Assembly: GCF_022808985.1 (NCBI RefSeq) | Contig: NZ_JAKZFT010000009.1 | Location: forward strand, 82,074-146,073 | Length of the DNA stretch: 64,000 bases | Direction of reading: 5' to 3' | Source: Geotalea sp. SG265 | GTDB taxonomy: Bacteria; Desulfobacterota; Desulfuromonadia; Geobacterales; Geobacteraceae | In this document: positions 57,642 through 64,000 of the stretch, piece by piece | Layout: each line of letters opens with the position of its first letter | How positions within the stretch are numbered: the stretch's first letter is position 1 | Translations under genes and position numbers: made by a program | The notes under the pieces: generated by a model | Database searches by the model: none | What the model was told of the DNA's origin: nothing | What the model saw: only the letters and a program-made list of their open reading frames with translations

Positions 57642-58839
57642 GCATGGCTCCTTTATCTGTGGAAGAGGCAATGAGAAGAGTTACGTCGTCGGGAAACGAA
57701 GCACTACCGGTGAAGCGAGTCGCCTCCTGCCGCAGTATCCTTCTTAAAACAGCCGGTTCCATGGCGATGTTTTCTGCAATTGCCGTGGCAAGGCGGTCAT
57801 AACCGAATTCCTCCCCCGTCAGGTCGGTACACTCGACGATCCCATCCGAATAGAGCAGCACCGAGTCGCCGGGCAGGAAGGAGGTGGAACATTCACCGTA
57901 CTGGTTGTTTTCTTCGAAGCCCAGGGGGAAACCGGAGACGCCGTCCAGCATCATGAGCAGACCTGAACTGGACCGGTGGAGATAGGGGAAATTGTGACCG
58001 GCGTTGGCAAAGGTGAGCCGGCAATTCTTCGTATCGATGACGGCGATCAGGCAGGTCATGAGCAGGGTCTGGCGGGCGGTGGCAAGGACGGCATTGTTCA
58101 TGCCGAACAAGAGGCCGGCGGGGGTATCTACCCCTTGAGCTATAAGACAGTGCAGGCTTGCCTTGGCGGCGGTGGTGACCATGCCCGACTGGACTCCGTG
58201 GCCGCTGACATCCCCGACCAACAGGCCGATCCTGTCCTGGTCCAGTTGGAAATAGTCGAAATAGTCGCCGCCGATTTCCGACGAGGTGGTAATTTCTCCG
58301 CTGACGGTAACCCCGTTGAACCTGAAATCGGCCAAGGGAAGCAGGGCCTGCTGTATCTCTCCCGCCTTCTTCACTTCATCTCTGATCCGTTCGCTGAGGC
58401 TTTCCAGTTGCCGGACGAGGGACGCCTGGGTCATGGAGATTGTCATCATCAGGTCCGAAACCGAAACCATCCCCTTGTACCTTTGAGTCTCCGTGACGAC
58501 GAAACAATCCGTTTCCAGGGCCGGGTCGAATTCCAGCAGTCGTGAAAGGGCCTGGTTTACGTCCAGATTCGTATCCATGGTTACGCACTCTTTCTCCCCA
58601 AGGGAGATGATCGGTTTCTTGCCGAAGAGTTCCATGGCGAAAGGGCGTCCCAGGTGGGTGTAAAAAAGGGCCCGACGGCTGATGATGCCGGTGAACGTGC
58701 TTTCGGTAATGATGGGTAGGGCCAGCAGCGATGGGTTCTTCTGAAAGATTTCCACCACCTCCGCGACCGGCAGGTGGGAAGAGATCGGTTCCTGTTTCCT
58801 GAGGATCTCACCCAGGGTGGGAATGACTTGTCCGTTCAT
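57631..58839 (-). CDS. SpoIIE-type PP2C phosphatase with N-terminal CBS domains
   Basis: 402-residue protein. Two CBS motifs (residues about 15-130: VAEVVEIFQKNPSLLALPIIT and NQALSRLLEFDPALETDCFVVT) are followed by a short coiled coil. The PPM phosphatase domain has SEIGGDYFDYFQL, LVGDVSGHGVQSGMVTTAAK, FANAGHNFPYL and YSDGIVECTD, with the Asp metal ligands. It would dephosphorylate the STAS antagonist; the CBS domains suggest an adenylate-type ligand. The ATG at 58839 follows GGAGGAA. First gene of the operon behind a Pho box array. Confidence 0.9.
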   Translation of the reverse strand: MNGQVIPTLGEILRKQEPISSHLPVAEVVEIFQKNPSLLALPIITESTFTGIISRRALFYTHLGRPFAMELFGKKPIISLGEKECVTMDTNLDVNQALSRLLEFDPALETDCFVVTETQRYKGMVSVSDLMMTISMTQASLVRQLESLSERIRDEVKKAGEIQQALLPLADFRFNGVTVSGEITTSSEIGGDYFDYFQLDQDRIGLLVGDVSGHGVQSGMVTTAAKASLHCLIAQGVDTPAGLLFGMNNAVLATARQTLLMTCLIAVIDTKNCRLTFANAGHNFPYLHRSSSGLLMMLDGVSGFPLGFEENNQYGECSTSFLPGDSVLLYSDGIVECTDLTGEEFGYDRLATAIAENIAMEPAVLRRILRQEATRFTGSASFPDDVTLLIASSTDKGAMHGA

Positions 58840-58876
58840 GGTTCCTCCGCCTTTCTTTCTCATTAGCTTGGGAATC

Positions 58877-58920
58877 ATCATAGATGCGAACGGTTAAGAT
58901 GATGTTACAGGCGGGTAAAA
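58877..58920 (-). promoter_or_regulatory. Pho box array and -10 of the partner-switch/EAL operon
   Basis: Minus strand: TTTTACC, TGTAACA and CTTAACC at 11-bp steps (58914-58920, 58903-58909, 58892-58898). They are followed after 9 nt by TATGAT (58877-58882). It is nearly the same layout as the phoB promoter. Confidence 0.75.
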
Positions 58921-58951
58921 AATTTCAGGAGAGTAGACCCGGCGGATGCAC

Positions 58952-58982
58952 AAAAAAAGGGCACACTTCTCTGTGTGCCCTT
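58952..58982 (-). terminator. Intrinsic terminator of the second pstS
   Basis: Minus strand: AGGGCACAC, a 6-nt loop, GTGTGCCCT followed by TTTTTTT, just after the pstS stop. Confidence 0.9.
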
Positions 58983-59007
58983 CCTTCATTCGCGTCTGGC
59001 TCTTGTC

Positions 59008-60036
59008 TTACTTGATGGTCTTGATGGTTTTTTCCACCATCTTTGCCACGTTGGCAGGAAGTGGCGCGTAGAGGATCTTTTCCGCCATCTTCTGGCCATG
59101 TTTCAGTTCCCAGTTGAGGAATTCCACCAGTTTTTTCCCCTTGGCCTTGTCTTTCTGGTCCTGGTAGACCAGCAGCCAGGTGAAGCCGACGACGGGGTAG
59201 GCATCCTTTCCCGGCTGGTTGACCAGGGAGATGCGGTAATCGGCGGGCATAGACTTGGCGGCGCCGGCAGCGGCGGCGCTGGTGGTTTTGATGGTCGGCT
59301 CGACGAAGACACCGCTCCTGTTCTTCAGGCTTGCGTAGGGGAGCTTGTTTTCCACGGCATAGGCCAGCTCCACGTAGCCGATGGTGTACTTGGTGGTATG
59401 TACCTGTCCGGCGACCCCTTCGTTACCCTTGCCGCCGAGGCCGACCGGCCATTTTACCGAGGCTCCCTTACCCACTTTGCCGGCCCATTCCTGACTGACC
59501 GATGAGAGGTAATCGGTGAAGATGCTGGTGGTGCCGCTGCCGTCCGAGCGGTGGACGACGATGATCGGCTGGTTGGGGAGGTTGACGCCGGGGTTATCGT
59601 TGGCGATCTTCGGGTCGTTCCATTTGGTGATCTTGCCCAGGAAGATGTCTGCCACGTCCTCGGAGGAGAGCTTCAGCCCTTTAGCCACGCCGGGAATGTT
59701 GTAGGTGACGACGACCGCACCCATCACCGTCGGGATGTGGAGCAGTTTGCCGGGGGCAGCTTTCAGTTCTGCATCGCTCAGAAATTTGTCGGATGCACCG
59801 AAATCCACTGTCTGGGCGGTGATCTGTTTGATGCCACCGCCGCTGCCGATGGACTGGTAGTTGAACTTGACGGTGTGGTCCACCTTGCTGTACTCGGTGA
59901 ACCATTTGGAGTAGAGGGGGTAGGGGAAGGTCGCCCCGGCGCCGTTGATGAGCGTTTCGGCCGAAGCCGCTCCGGCTGTGACAGTCAACGCCAGGAAAAG
60001 CGCTGCTGCAATTTTTTTGCGGAAAAATGCCGACAT
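59008..60036 (-). CDS. pstS: Phosphate-binding protein PstS, second copy
   Basis: 342-residue paralogue of the pstS at 53781. Signal peptide IAAALFLALTVTAGAASA, then INGAGATFPYPLYSKWFTEY, IGSGGGIKQITAQTVDFGASDKFL and VVHRSDGSGTTSIFTDYL. AGGAGG precedes the ATG. It follows phoB on the same strand but has its own Pho box promoter and terminator. The transporter subunits are not in the window. Confidence 0.94.
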   Translation of the reverse strand: MSAFFRKKIAAALFLALTVTAGAASAETLINGAGATFPYPLYSKWFTEYSKVDHTVKFNYQSIGSGGGIKQITAQTVDFGASDKFLSDAELKAAPGKLLHIPTVMGAVVVTYNIPGVAKGLKLSSEDVADIFLGKITKWNDPKIANDNPGVNLPNQPIIVVHRSDGSGTTSIFTDYLSSVSQEWAGKVGKGASVKWPVGLGGKGNEGVAGQVHTTKYTIGYVELAYAVENKLPYASLKNRSGVFVEPTIKTTSAAAAGAAKSMPADYRISLVNQPGKDAYPVVGFTWLLVYQDQKDKAKGKKLVEFLNWELKHGQKMAEKILYAPLPANVAKMVEKTIKTIK

Positions 60037-60080
60037 GTGTTTCTCCTCCTTGTGATGGATATTGCTTTTGATAGGTGCCG

Positions 60081-60113
60081 ATTGTGCACCCGTTCTGTTA
60101 CAGTGTCGTTACC
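60081..60113 (-). promoter_or_regulatory. Pho box and -10 of the second pstS
   Basis: Minus strand: GGTAACG and TGTAACA at an 11-bp step, then 9 nt, then CACAAT (60081-60086). Confidence 0.65.
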
Positions 60114-60135
60114 GTAAGGCAAAGATTGGGTGGAT

Positions 60136-60828
60136 CTATTCGTTTTGAGGTTCTTCCTCGATCTTGTAGCCGAACCCCCGCACTGTCCTGATCAGATCCC
60201 CGGCCGCCCCCAGCTTGGTTCTCAGCCGCGTCACGTGGGTGTCCACCGTCCGGCTGTCCCCCACATAATTGTAGCCCCAGACATTCTGCAGCAGTACATC
60301 CCTGCTTTGCACCCTGCCTGCCCGTTCAGCCAGGTCCAGGAGCAGCTTGTACTCGATGGTGGTCAGCATGACTTCCTTATCGCCGACGCAGACCAGATGG
60401 CGTTCCGTATCGATAGTGATCGGGCCGACGGCAAAAATCCTTTTCCGCGGCTGTTCCGGCTGTGTCCGGCGCAGCAGTGCCTTGACCCTCAGCATCAGCT
60501 CCCTGGTGGAGAACGGCTTGACCATGTAATCGTCGGCTCCCACTTCGAAACCGACGACCCGGTCAATCTCTTCCCCCTTGGCAGTGAGCATGATTATGGG
60601 AATGGACGCGGTCTTTTCATTGCCCTTGAGGATCTTGCAGATCTCCGTGCCGGCCATGCCGGGGAGCATCAGGTCCAGCAGGATCAGATCAGGAGGGTTT
60701 TTTCGTGCCGCTTCGAGCCCCACAAGCCCATCCAGGGCGATGAGCGGCCGGTAACCCTCTTTTTCCAGGTTGAAGGCGATCAGTTCGGCCAGATCTCTTT
60801 CGTCCTCGATTACCAGTATCGTGTGCAT
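60136..60828 (-). CDS. phoB: Phosphate regulon response regulator PhoB
   Basis: 230-residue OmpR/PhoB-type regulator. The receiver has TILVIEDERDLAELI, the phosphoacceptor Asp in LILLDLMLPGMAG, Thr in IIMLTAKG and Lys in MVKPFSTRELMLRV. The winged helix has LTTIEYKLLLDLAERAGRV, SRDVLLQNVWGY and RTVDTHVTRLRTKLG. The start at 60828 is chosen because ATGs further upstream fall inside the predicted -10 element. The identification as PhoB rests on five surrounding Pho boxes and two pstS genes. No phoR is adjacent. Confidence 0.9.
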   Translation of the reverse strand: MHTILVIEDERDLAELIAFNLEKEGYRPLIALDGLVGLEAARKNPPDLILLDLMLPGMAGTEICKILKGNEKTASIPIIMLTAKGEEIDRVVGFEVGADDYMVKPFSTRELMLRVKALLRRTQPEQPRKRIFAVGPITIDTERHLVCVGDKEVMLTTIEYKLLLDLAERAGRVQSRDVLLQNVWGYNYVGDSRTVDTHVTRLRTKLGAAGDLIRTVRGFGYKIEEEPQNE

Positions 60829-60835
60829 GGGGCCC

Positions 60836-60879
60836 ATGCTAACGGGCCCACGTGTCATTCATGTTACAGCTGGGTAAAA
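60836..60879 (-). promoter_or_regulatory. Pho box array and -10 of phoB (autoregulation)
   Basis: Minus strand: TTTTACC, TGTAACA and TGACACG at 11-bp steps (60873-60879, 60862-60868, 60851-60857). They are followed after 9 nt by TAGCAT (60836-60841). The predicted transcript start coincides with the phoB ATG. Confidence 0.65.
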
Positions 60880-61022
60880 AGTGAATGGCCCACGGAAGAG
60901 AAACAGGGGCTTAGCAAGCGCTGGGGATGGGGGACAAGACGGGCAAACGGATGCCCTGCCGCTGTCGCAGCAAGGCATCGCTGGGCATGATTGATGGGGA
61001 CGCTACGGGGATGAAACGGAAA

Positions 61023-61205
61023 TTATTTGGGGCAGTCCTGCCGCCACAGGCAGCTTTCCTGCCCACACTGGGAGGCCTTGCCGCTGGCAAAACAGGGATC
61101 GTTCCCTTCGGTGTTCTGGATGGCCTTGATCAGATCGGTCTTATTCATCTTTCCGGCTTTAATGCCGTGTTCCTTGGCTATTTCCTTGACTTCATCGACT
61201 TTCAT
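61023..61205 (-). CDS. SAP/Rho-N domain mini-protein with Cys-rich tail
   Basis: 60-residue protein. Residues 1-34 form a SAP/Rho N-terminal helix-extended-helix (VDEVKEIAKEHGIKAGKMNK, TDLIKAIQ), a nucleic-acid-binding fold. The tail has four Cys (NDPCFASGKASQCGQ, ESCLWRQDC), which may bind metal. AGGAGGAA precedes the ATG. The family occurs widely in Geobacter-like genomes as stand-alone small proteins. Function unknown. Confidence 0.8.
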   Translation of the reverse strand: MKVDEVKEIAKEHGIKAGKMNKTDLIKAIQNTEGNDPCFASGKASQCGQESCLWRQDCPK

Positions 61206-61253
61206 CGCGGTTCCTCCTGTATTGAATTAGCTTGAATTCGACAATGATTGCTA

Positions 61254-61281
61254 ATTGTAGCAGGTGCAACTCCCTTTGCAA
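61254..61281 (-). promoter_or_regulatory. Probable sigma-70 promoter of the SAP mini-protein
   Basis: Minus strand: TTGCAA, 16-bp spacer, TACAAT. A TGTAACG word further upstream (near 61305) resembles a Pho half-site but is too far away to fit the other promoters. Confidence 0.45.
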
Positions 61282-61391
61282 CCGGTGATGAACAAATTTG
61301 TTATTCGTTACAGTGTCTTGCAAGGTTTTTTGTTGTGGACGGGGATAATTATGTCATGGTAGATAAACAGGCAAAACGAGGGAGGACTGAA

Positions 61392-62498
61392 ATGACAGAC
61401 AGACAGCGGTTGCATGCAACGTTCATGGAGCTGTGCAGCATCGACTCTGAACCGAAAAACGAGCGCCCCATGGCTGACCGTCTTACGGGGATACTAAGGG
61501 GATTGGGTTTCAGCGTGACCGAAGACGATACGGGCAGAAAGATCGGCGGTAACGCGGGCAATCTCATCGCCCGTCTCGACGGCACCAGGCCAGGGGCTTC
61601 ACTGCTCTTTTCCTGCCATATGGACCGGGTCGCGCCGGGGGTGGGGGTGAAACCCCGCATCGAAGGAGATTACATCATCAGCGACGGCACGACCGTTCTC
61701 GGTGCAGACGATGCCGCAGGTCTCGCGGCCATTATCGAAGGGTTGACGGTGATCCGCGAGCAAAACATCCTCCATCCCCCCCTGGAGATCGTCTTTACAG
61801 TTGCCGAAGAGTTGGCCCTGACCGGCTCTGCCCACCTGGACAGCAGCCTGATTACTTCCCGCTGCGGCTTCGTTCTCGATGCCGGCGGCCCAGTGGGAGA
61901 GATCGTCGTCCAGGCCCCTGAGCAGGCCAAAATCAATGCCGTCTTCGTTGGCCGGAGCGCCCATGCCGGTTTTGCCCCGGAAGAGGGGATTTCGGCCATC
62001 CAGATGGCCGCCCTGGCCATAACCCGTATGAAGCTCTTACGTATCGATCCGGAGACCACCGCCAACATCGGCAGCATCCAGGCCATGGGTCCGACCAACA
62101 TCGTCTGCGATCGCTGCAGCCTCCAGGCCGAGGCCCGCTCCCTCGATCCCCAAAAACTGCAGGCCCAGGTGGAGGGAATGGTGCAGACGATGAAATCTGT
62201 CGCTGCCGAGATGGGGGGGACTGTGGAGGTTGAAATTCAGCGCTGTTATCCCTCCTACCAGCTCGACGGCGATGCGGAGCCGGTACGGCGTTCCGCCGAA
62301 GCTGCCGCACGGATCGGCGTACCGGTCCGGTTCAAGCCCACCGGCGGCGGTTCCGATGCCAACCATTACAACAACCGGGGCATTCCGGCTGTGGTCTTAA
62401 GCTGCGGCTACGAGAAGGTCCATACCACCGGCGAACGCATTGCCCTGGAGCAGCTGGACCTGCTGGCCCGGTGGGTGGTGGAGATCATTACTGGGTAG
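61392..62498 (+). CDS. M20 family metallopeptidase (PepT-like)
   Basis: 368-residue dizinc exopeptidase-like protein. Motifs: LFSCHMDRVAPG (first metal-binding His-x-Asp), TVLGADDAAGLAAI, FTVAEELALTGSAHLD (catalytic Glu and ligand), FVLDAGGPVGEI, a dimerisation lid with RSAHAGFAPEEGISAI, and a C-terminal GGGSDANHYNNRGIPAVVL with a His ligand. The ATG at 61392 follows GGGAGG; further upstream ATGs in frame lack a site. Likely a tripeptidase or another amidohydrolase. Confidence 0.85.
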   Translation: MTDRQRLHATFMELCSIDSEPKNERPMADRLTGILRGLGFSVTEDDTGRKIGGNAGNLIARLDGTRPGASLLFSCHMDRVAPGVGVKPRIEGDYIISDGTTVLGADDAAGLAAIIEGLTVIREQNILHPPLEIVFTVAEELALTGSAHLDSSLITSRCGFVLDAGGPVGEIVVQAPEQAKINAVFVGRSAHAGFAPEEGISAIQMAALAITRMKLLRIDPETTANIGSIQAMGPTNIVCDRCSLQAEARSLDPQKLQAQVEGMVQTMKSVAAEMGGTVEVEIQRCYPSYQLDGDAEPVRRSAEAAARIGVPVRFKPTGGGSDANHYNNRGIPAVVLSCGYEKVHTTGERIALEQLDLLARWVVEIITG

Positions 62499-62521
62499 GA
62501 ATGGCGCAAGGGGGTTGGCTT

Positions 62522-63091
62522 TTATGCGGCTTTTGCGAACGTCAGCAGGTAATTGAACTCGCCGATCTCTCCCAGGTATGTCTTGCGAAAACCGTACTTT
62601 CGGATCGTCTCTTCCGCTTCCTGTTCGGACATCCGTATGCTTGCCGGAGGTCCGGGCCCCCTGTCGATTTTCTTGAATTCTATGACGGCGAGCAGGCCAT
62701 CATCCTTGAGCACTCTGTTGATCTCTTTCAGGGTTGCATCCTGTCCTTCCGGTGGCAGATCATGAAGGATCGTGGCCATTAGGCAGAAGTCGATGGTCCC
62801 CTCATCCAGGGGAATCCCCTTGGTTATATCTGCCAGCAGGGGACGAATAGTGGCAATGCCTAGTTCCCCTATAGTTTTTTGCAGGCTCTCAATTCCTTCA
62901 TCCCAAAGATCTACGGCATGAATCAGCCCTTCCTTATTCAGGAGCTTTGCCATTTCCAGACTGTATCGTCCCGCCCCGCAGGCCACGTCTAATATCTGGG
63001 CATTCGGTGCAACAGCTATCCTTGAAAAGAATTCAGTGGTATCGATCAGATCGAAGCTGCTTTTTCCGGCAGCAACCGGTTTCTTACTCAT
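62522..63091 (-). CDS. Class I SAM-dependent methyltransferase
   Basis: 189-residue protein of the UbiE-like group. Motif I is ILDVACGAGRYSLEMAKLL; then HAVDLWDEGIESL (acidic loop), DITKGIPLDEGTIDFCLMATILHDLP and VLKDDGLLAVIEFKK. AAAGGAGAGAG precedes the ATG. Substrate unknown. The next gene on this strand is the frameshifted membrane protein. Confidence 0.82.
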   Translation of the reverse strand: MSKKPVAAGKSSFDLIDTTEFFSRIAVAPNAQILDVACGAGRYSLEMAKLLNKEGLIHAVDLWDEGIESLQKTIGELGIATIRPLLADITKGIPLDEGTIDFCLMATILHDLPPEGQDATLKEINRVLKDDGLLAVIEFKKIDRGPGPPASIRMSEQEAEETIRKYGFRKTYLGEIGEFNYLLTFAKAA

Positions 63092-63108
63092 GCTCTCTCC
63101 TTTGAAGA

Positions 63109-63827
63109 TTAGTTTGGTTCGATGAAAAAGGCTCGGGGCTGTTTGCCGTAATACCAGTTCTCTTCCCAGTTGAAATCTATCAAGATGCCGGAGGCGCCGT
63201 TTGGTAATTGCTGCAGTTCCTGCAAGTTGTCTTTCCAGAAAATCTTCGGATTATTGTAAAAAACCCGTAGTGCTGCCTGGGTAAAAGCCCTTCCCTCCGG
63301 CGGTATCGTAACGTTTACATAGCTGTTTTCCGGGATGGTCGGCAACAAATTTTGCATTTCATGCACGAAACGTTGCACATATGCCCCTTCAGCCTGCCAT
63401 TGGCGGCCGCGTTCGCCAACAAGGGAAAAATGGAAGGGAATACAGGAAGCGGCAAGGCAACACCTGTAATTGTTTTCATTTTTCTTTCGATTGCTACTTC
63501 CTTCAGCTCGTCAAAACTGTAAATGCTTTGAATACTGACTATTAGTCTGAGCTTTTTATGAATTTCACGTCTCTTACCGTCTATGAGGATGATTCTTCTG
63601 TAACTGAAGATTAATAGGATGCCTAAAATCAGATAGGTCGGTGTAAATATATGGTTTGAAAGAGTTGCTCCGTTCGTTGCTTCCGTGATCAAAAGGTAAA
63701 TCATGGCGAGTAATAGAAGTAGGATGAAGTTTTCAGTAAGTTTCGATTTTATGGTGATTCGACCTTGCTCGACTGTCGTTTCAGTCTTGCTTGAAATGCC
63801 ATATACATTTTTTGTAAATGAACTCAC
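63109..63827 (-). pseudogene. Frameshifted small membrane-protein gene
   Basis: Two overlapping frames look like one broken gene. The first frame (to about 63440) encodes two hydrophobic spans (NFILLLLLAMIYLLITEA, IFTPTYLILGILLIFSYRRI) and then KRREIHKKLRLIVSIQSIYSFDELKEVAI. The second continues with HFSLVGERGRQWQAEGAYV and ends FFIEPN. Around 63420-63460 the first frame turns into a poor sequence (PVFPSIFPLLANAAANGR) while the second reads as protein, so a one-base change is likely there, unless it is a sequencing error. GTG 63827 follows GGTGGAG. The DNA is clearly richer in A+T than its neighbours, suggesting acquisition. Confidence 0.65.
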
Positions 63828-63873
63828 GAACACTCCACCTCGGCCCGGCATGGCCTTGGTCTCTTTTTTAATC

Positions 63874-63936
63874 GTCCAACGGGGCTGCCGCTGAGCCGCG
63901 AGCGTCAGCGAGACGGGCTCGTGCGGCGTGTTATAC
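63874..63936 (-). other. attC-like (integron recombination) site
   Basis: Minus strand: outer boxes GTATAAC (63930-63936) and GTTGGAC (63874-63880), the latter matching GTTRRRY. Inside, GCCGC-AC-GAGCC pairs with GGCTC-A-GCGGC with unpaired bases on one side, and CGTC with GACG in the centre. Unequal spacers separate the R and L stems. The upstream gene's stop codon lies in the outer box, as in gene cassettes. Confidence 0.5.
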
Positions 63937-64000
63937 GTTCCCCTTCATTTTTTCAAGCTGTTGAATCACTTCTGGCACCTTCCCTTGCCCCTCGTGCCCG
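63931..64000 (-). CDS. C-terminal end of a gene running off the window
   Basis: Minus-strand open frame from the window edge encoding GHEGQGKVPEVIQQLEKMKG and NV, with TAA inside the attC-like outer box. Only 23 codons are visible, too few to assign a family. Its end position relative to the site suggests a cassette gene. Confidence 0.5.
   Translation of the reverse strand, partial: GHEGQGKVPEVIQQLEKMKGNV

Noticed and set aside
61295..61315. A sixth Pho box before the SAP mini-protein
   Set aside because: TGTAACG and neighbours only loosely fit the 11-bp units, and the recognisable -10 is about 45 bp away instead of 9.

Overview
This window looks like chromosome of a Geobacteraceae member (Geobacter/Geotalea type, Desulfuromonadales). 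This is inferred from the gene families, not from a database match. The clues are a small triheme cytochrome c7-like protein, a large secreted protein built of MBG repeats, an Aquifex-type aconitase beside pyruvate and 2-oxoglutarate dehydrogenases, SAP/Rho-N and DksA-like mini-proteins, sigma-54-like promoters, and many Rrf2, EAL and partner-switch regulators. No tRNA, rRNA, insertion sequence or CRISPR array was recognised.

Layout. 1-3.9 kb: the 3' part of an RNase E/G gene, an outer-membrane barrel protein, a fluoride channel (crcB) and a DUF190 protein. 4.2-18.3 kb: a central-carbon block on the + strand (sucA, sucB, lpd, aconitase, pdhA, pdhB, pdhC, lipB, a Lon-like protease), with one E3 gene for two lipoyl-dependent complexes. 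18.3-28 kb: glycosyltransferase, CheV, a molybdopterin oxidoreductase, a split chromate transporter, a DksA-like protein, two radical SAM proteins and a triheme cytochrome. 28.2-34 kb: a 1,720-residue secreted repeat protein behind a sigma-54-like promoter. 34-43.3 kb: acyP, ligA, uvrD, ferritin-like, peroxiredoxin, cyclophilin, and the tRNA modification genes mtaB and mnmA. 43.5-45.9 kb: a sulfur/Fe-S operon (cysE, Rrf2 regulator, cysteine desulfurase) behind a near-perfect IscR-type operator. 46-51.8 kb: a receiver-GAF-PAS-kinase whose H-box lacks histidine, a glycosyltransferase, miaA and ctpA. 51.8-60.9 kb: a phosphate-starvation region. 61-64 kb: a SAP-domain mini-protein, an M20 peptidase, a methyltransferase, a frameshifted gene, and an attC-like site with the end of another gene at the window edge.

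Three observations stand out. (1) Five copies of a ~169-nt intergenic element (3.9, 20.5, 40.6, 43.4 and 53.3 kb) share a 16-bp closing helix with several compensatory changes and G-U pairs of consistent polarity, which suggests a mobile or dispersed structured RNA. (2) Five promoters between 51.8 and 60.9 kb carry 11-bp-periodic TGTAACA-type Pho boxes, each followed after exactly 9 nt by a -10-like hexamer. They drive a phosphate porin, a small zinc-ribbon protein plus pstS, a SpoIIE/GHKL/STAS partner switch ending in an EAL (c-di-GMP) protein, a second pstS, and phoB itself, which appears leaderless. (3) An attC-like recombination site at the right edge suggests the end of an integron cassette array.

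Two pstS genes and phoB are present without pstCAB, phoU or phoR in the window. Starts are chosen from ribosome-binding sites and family conservation; where this differs from the longest open frame it is stated.
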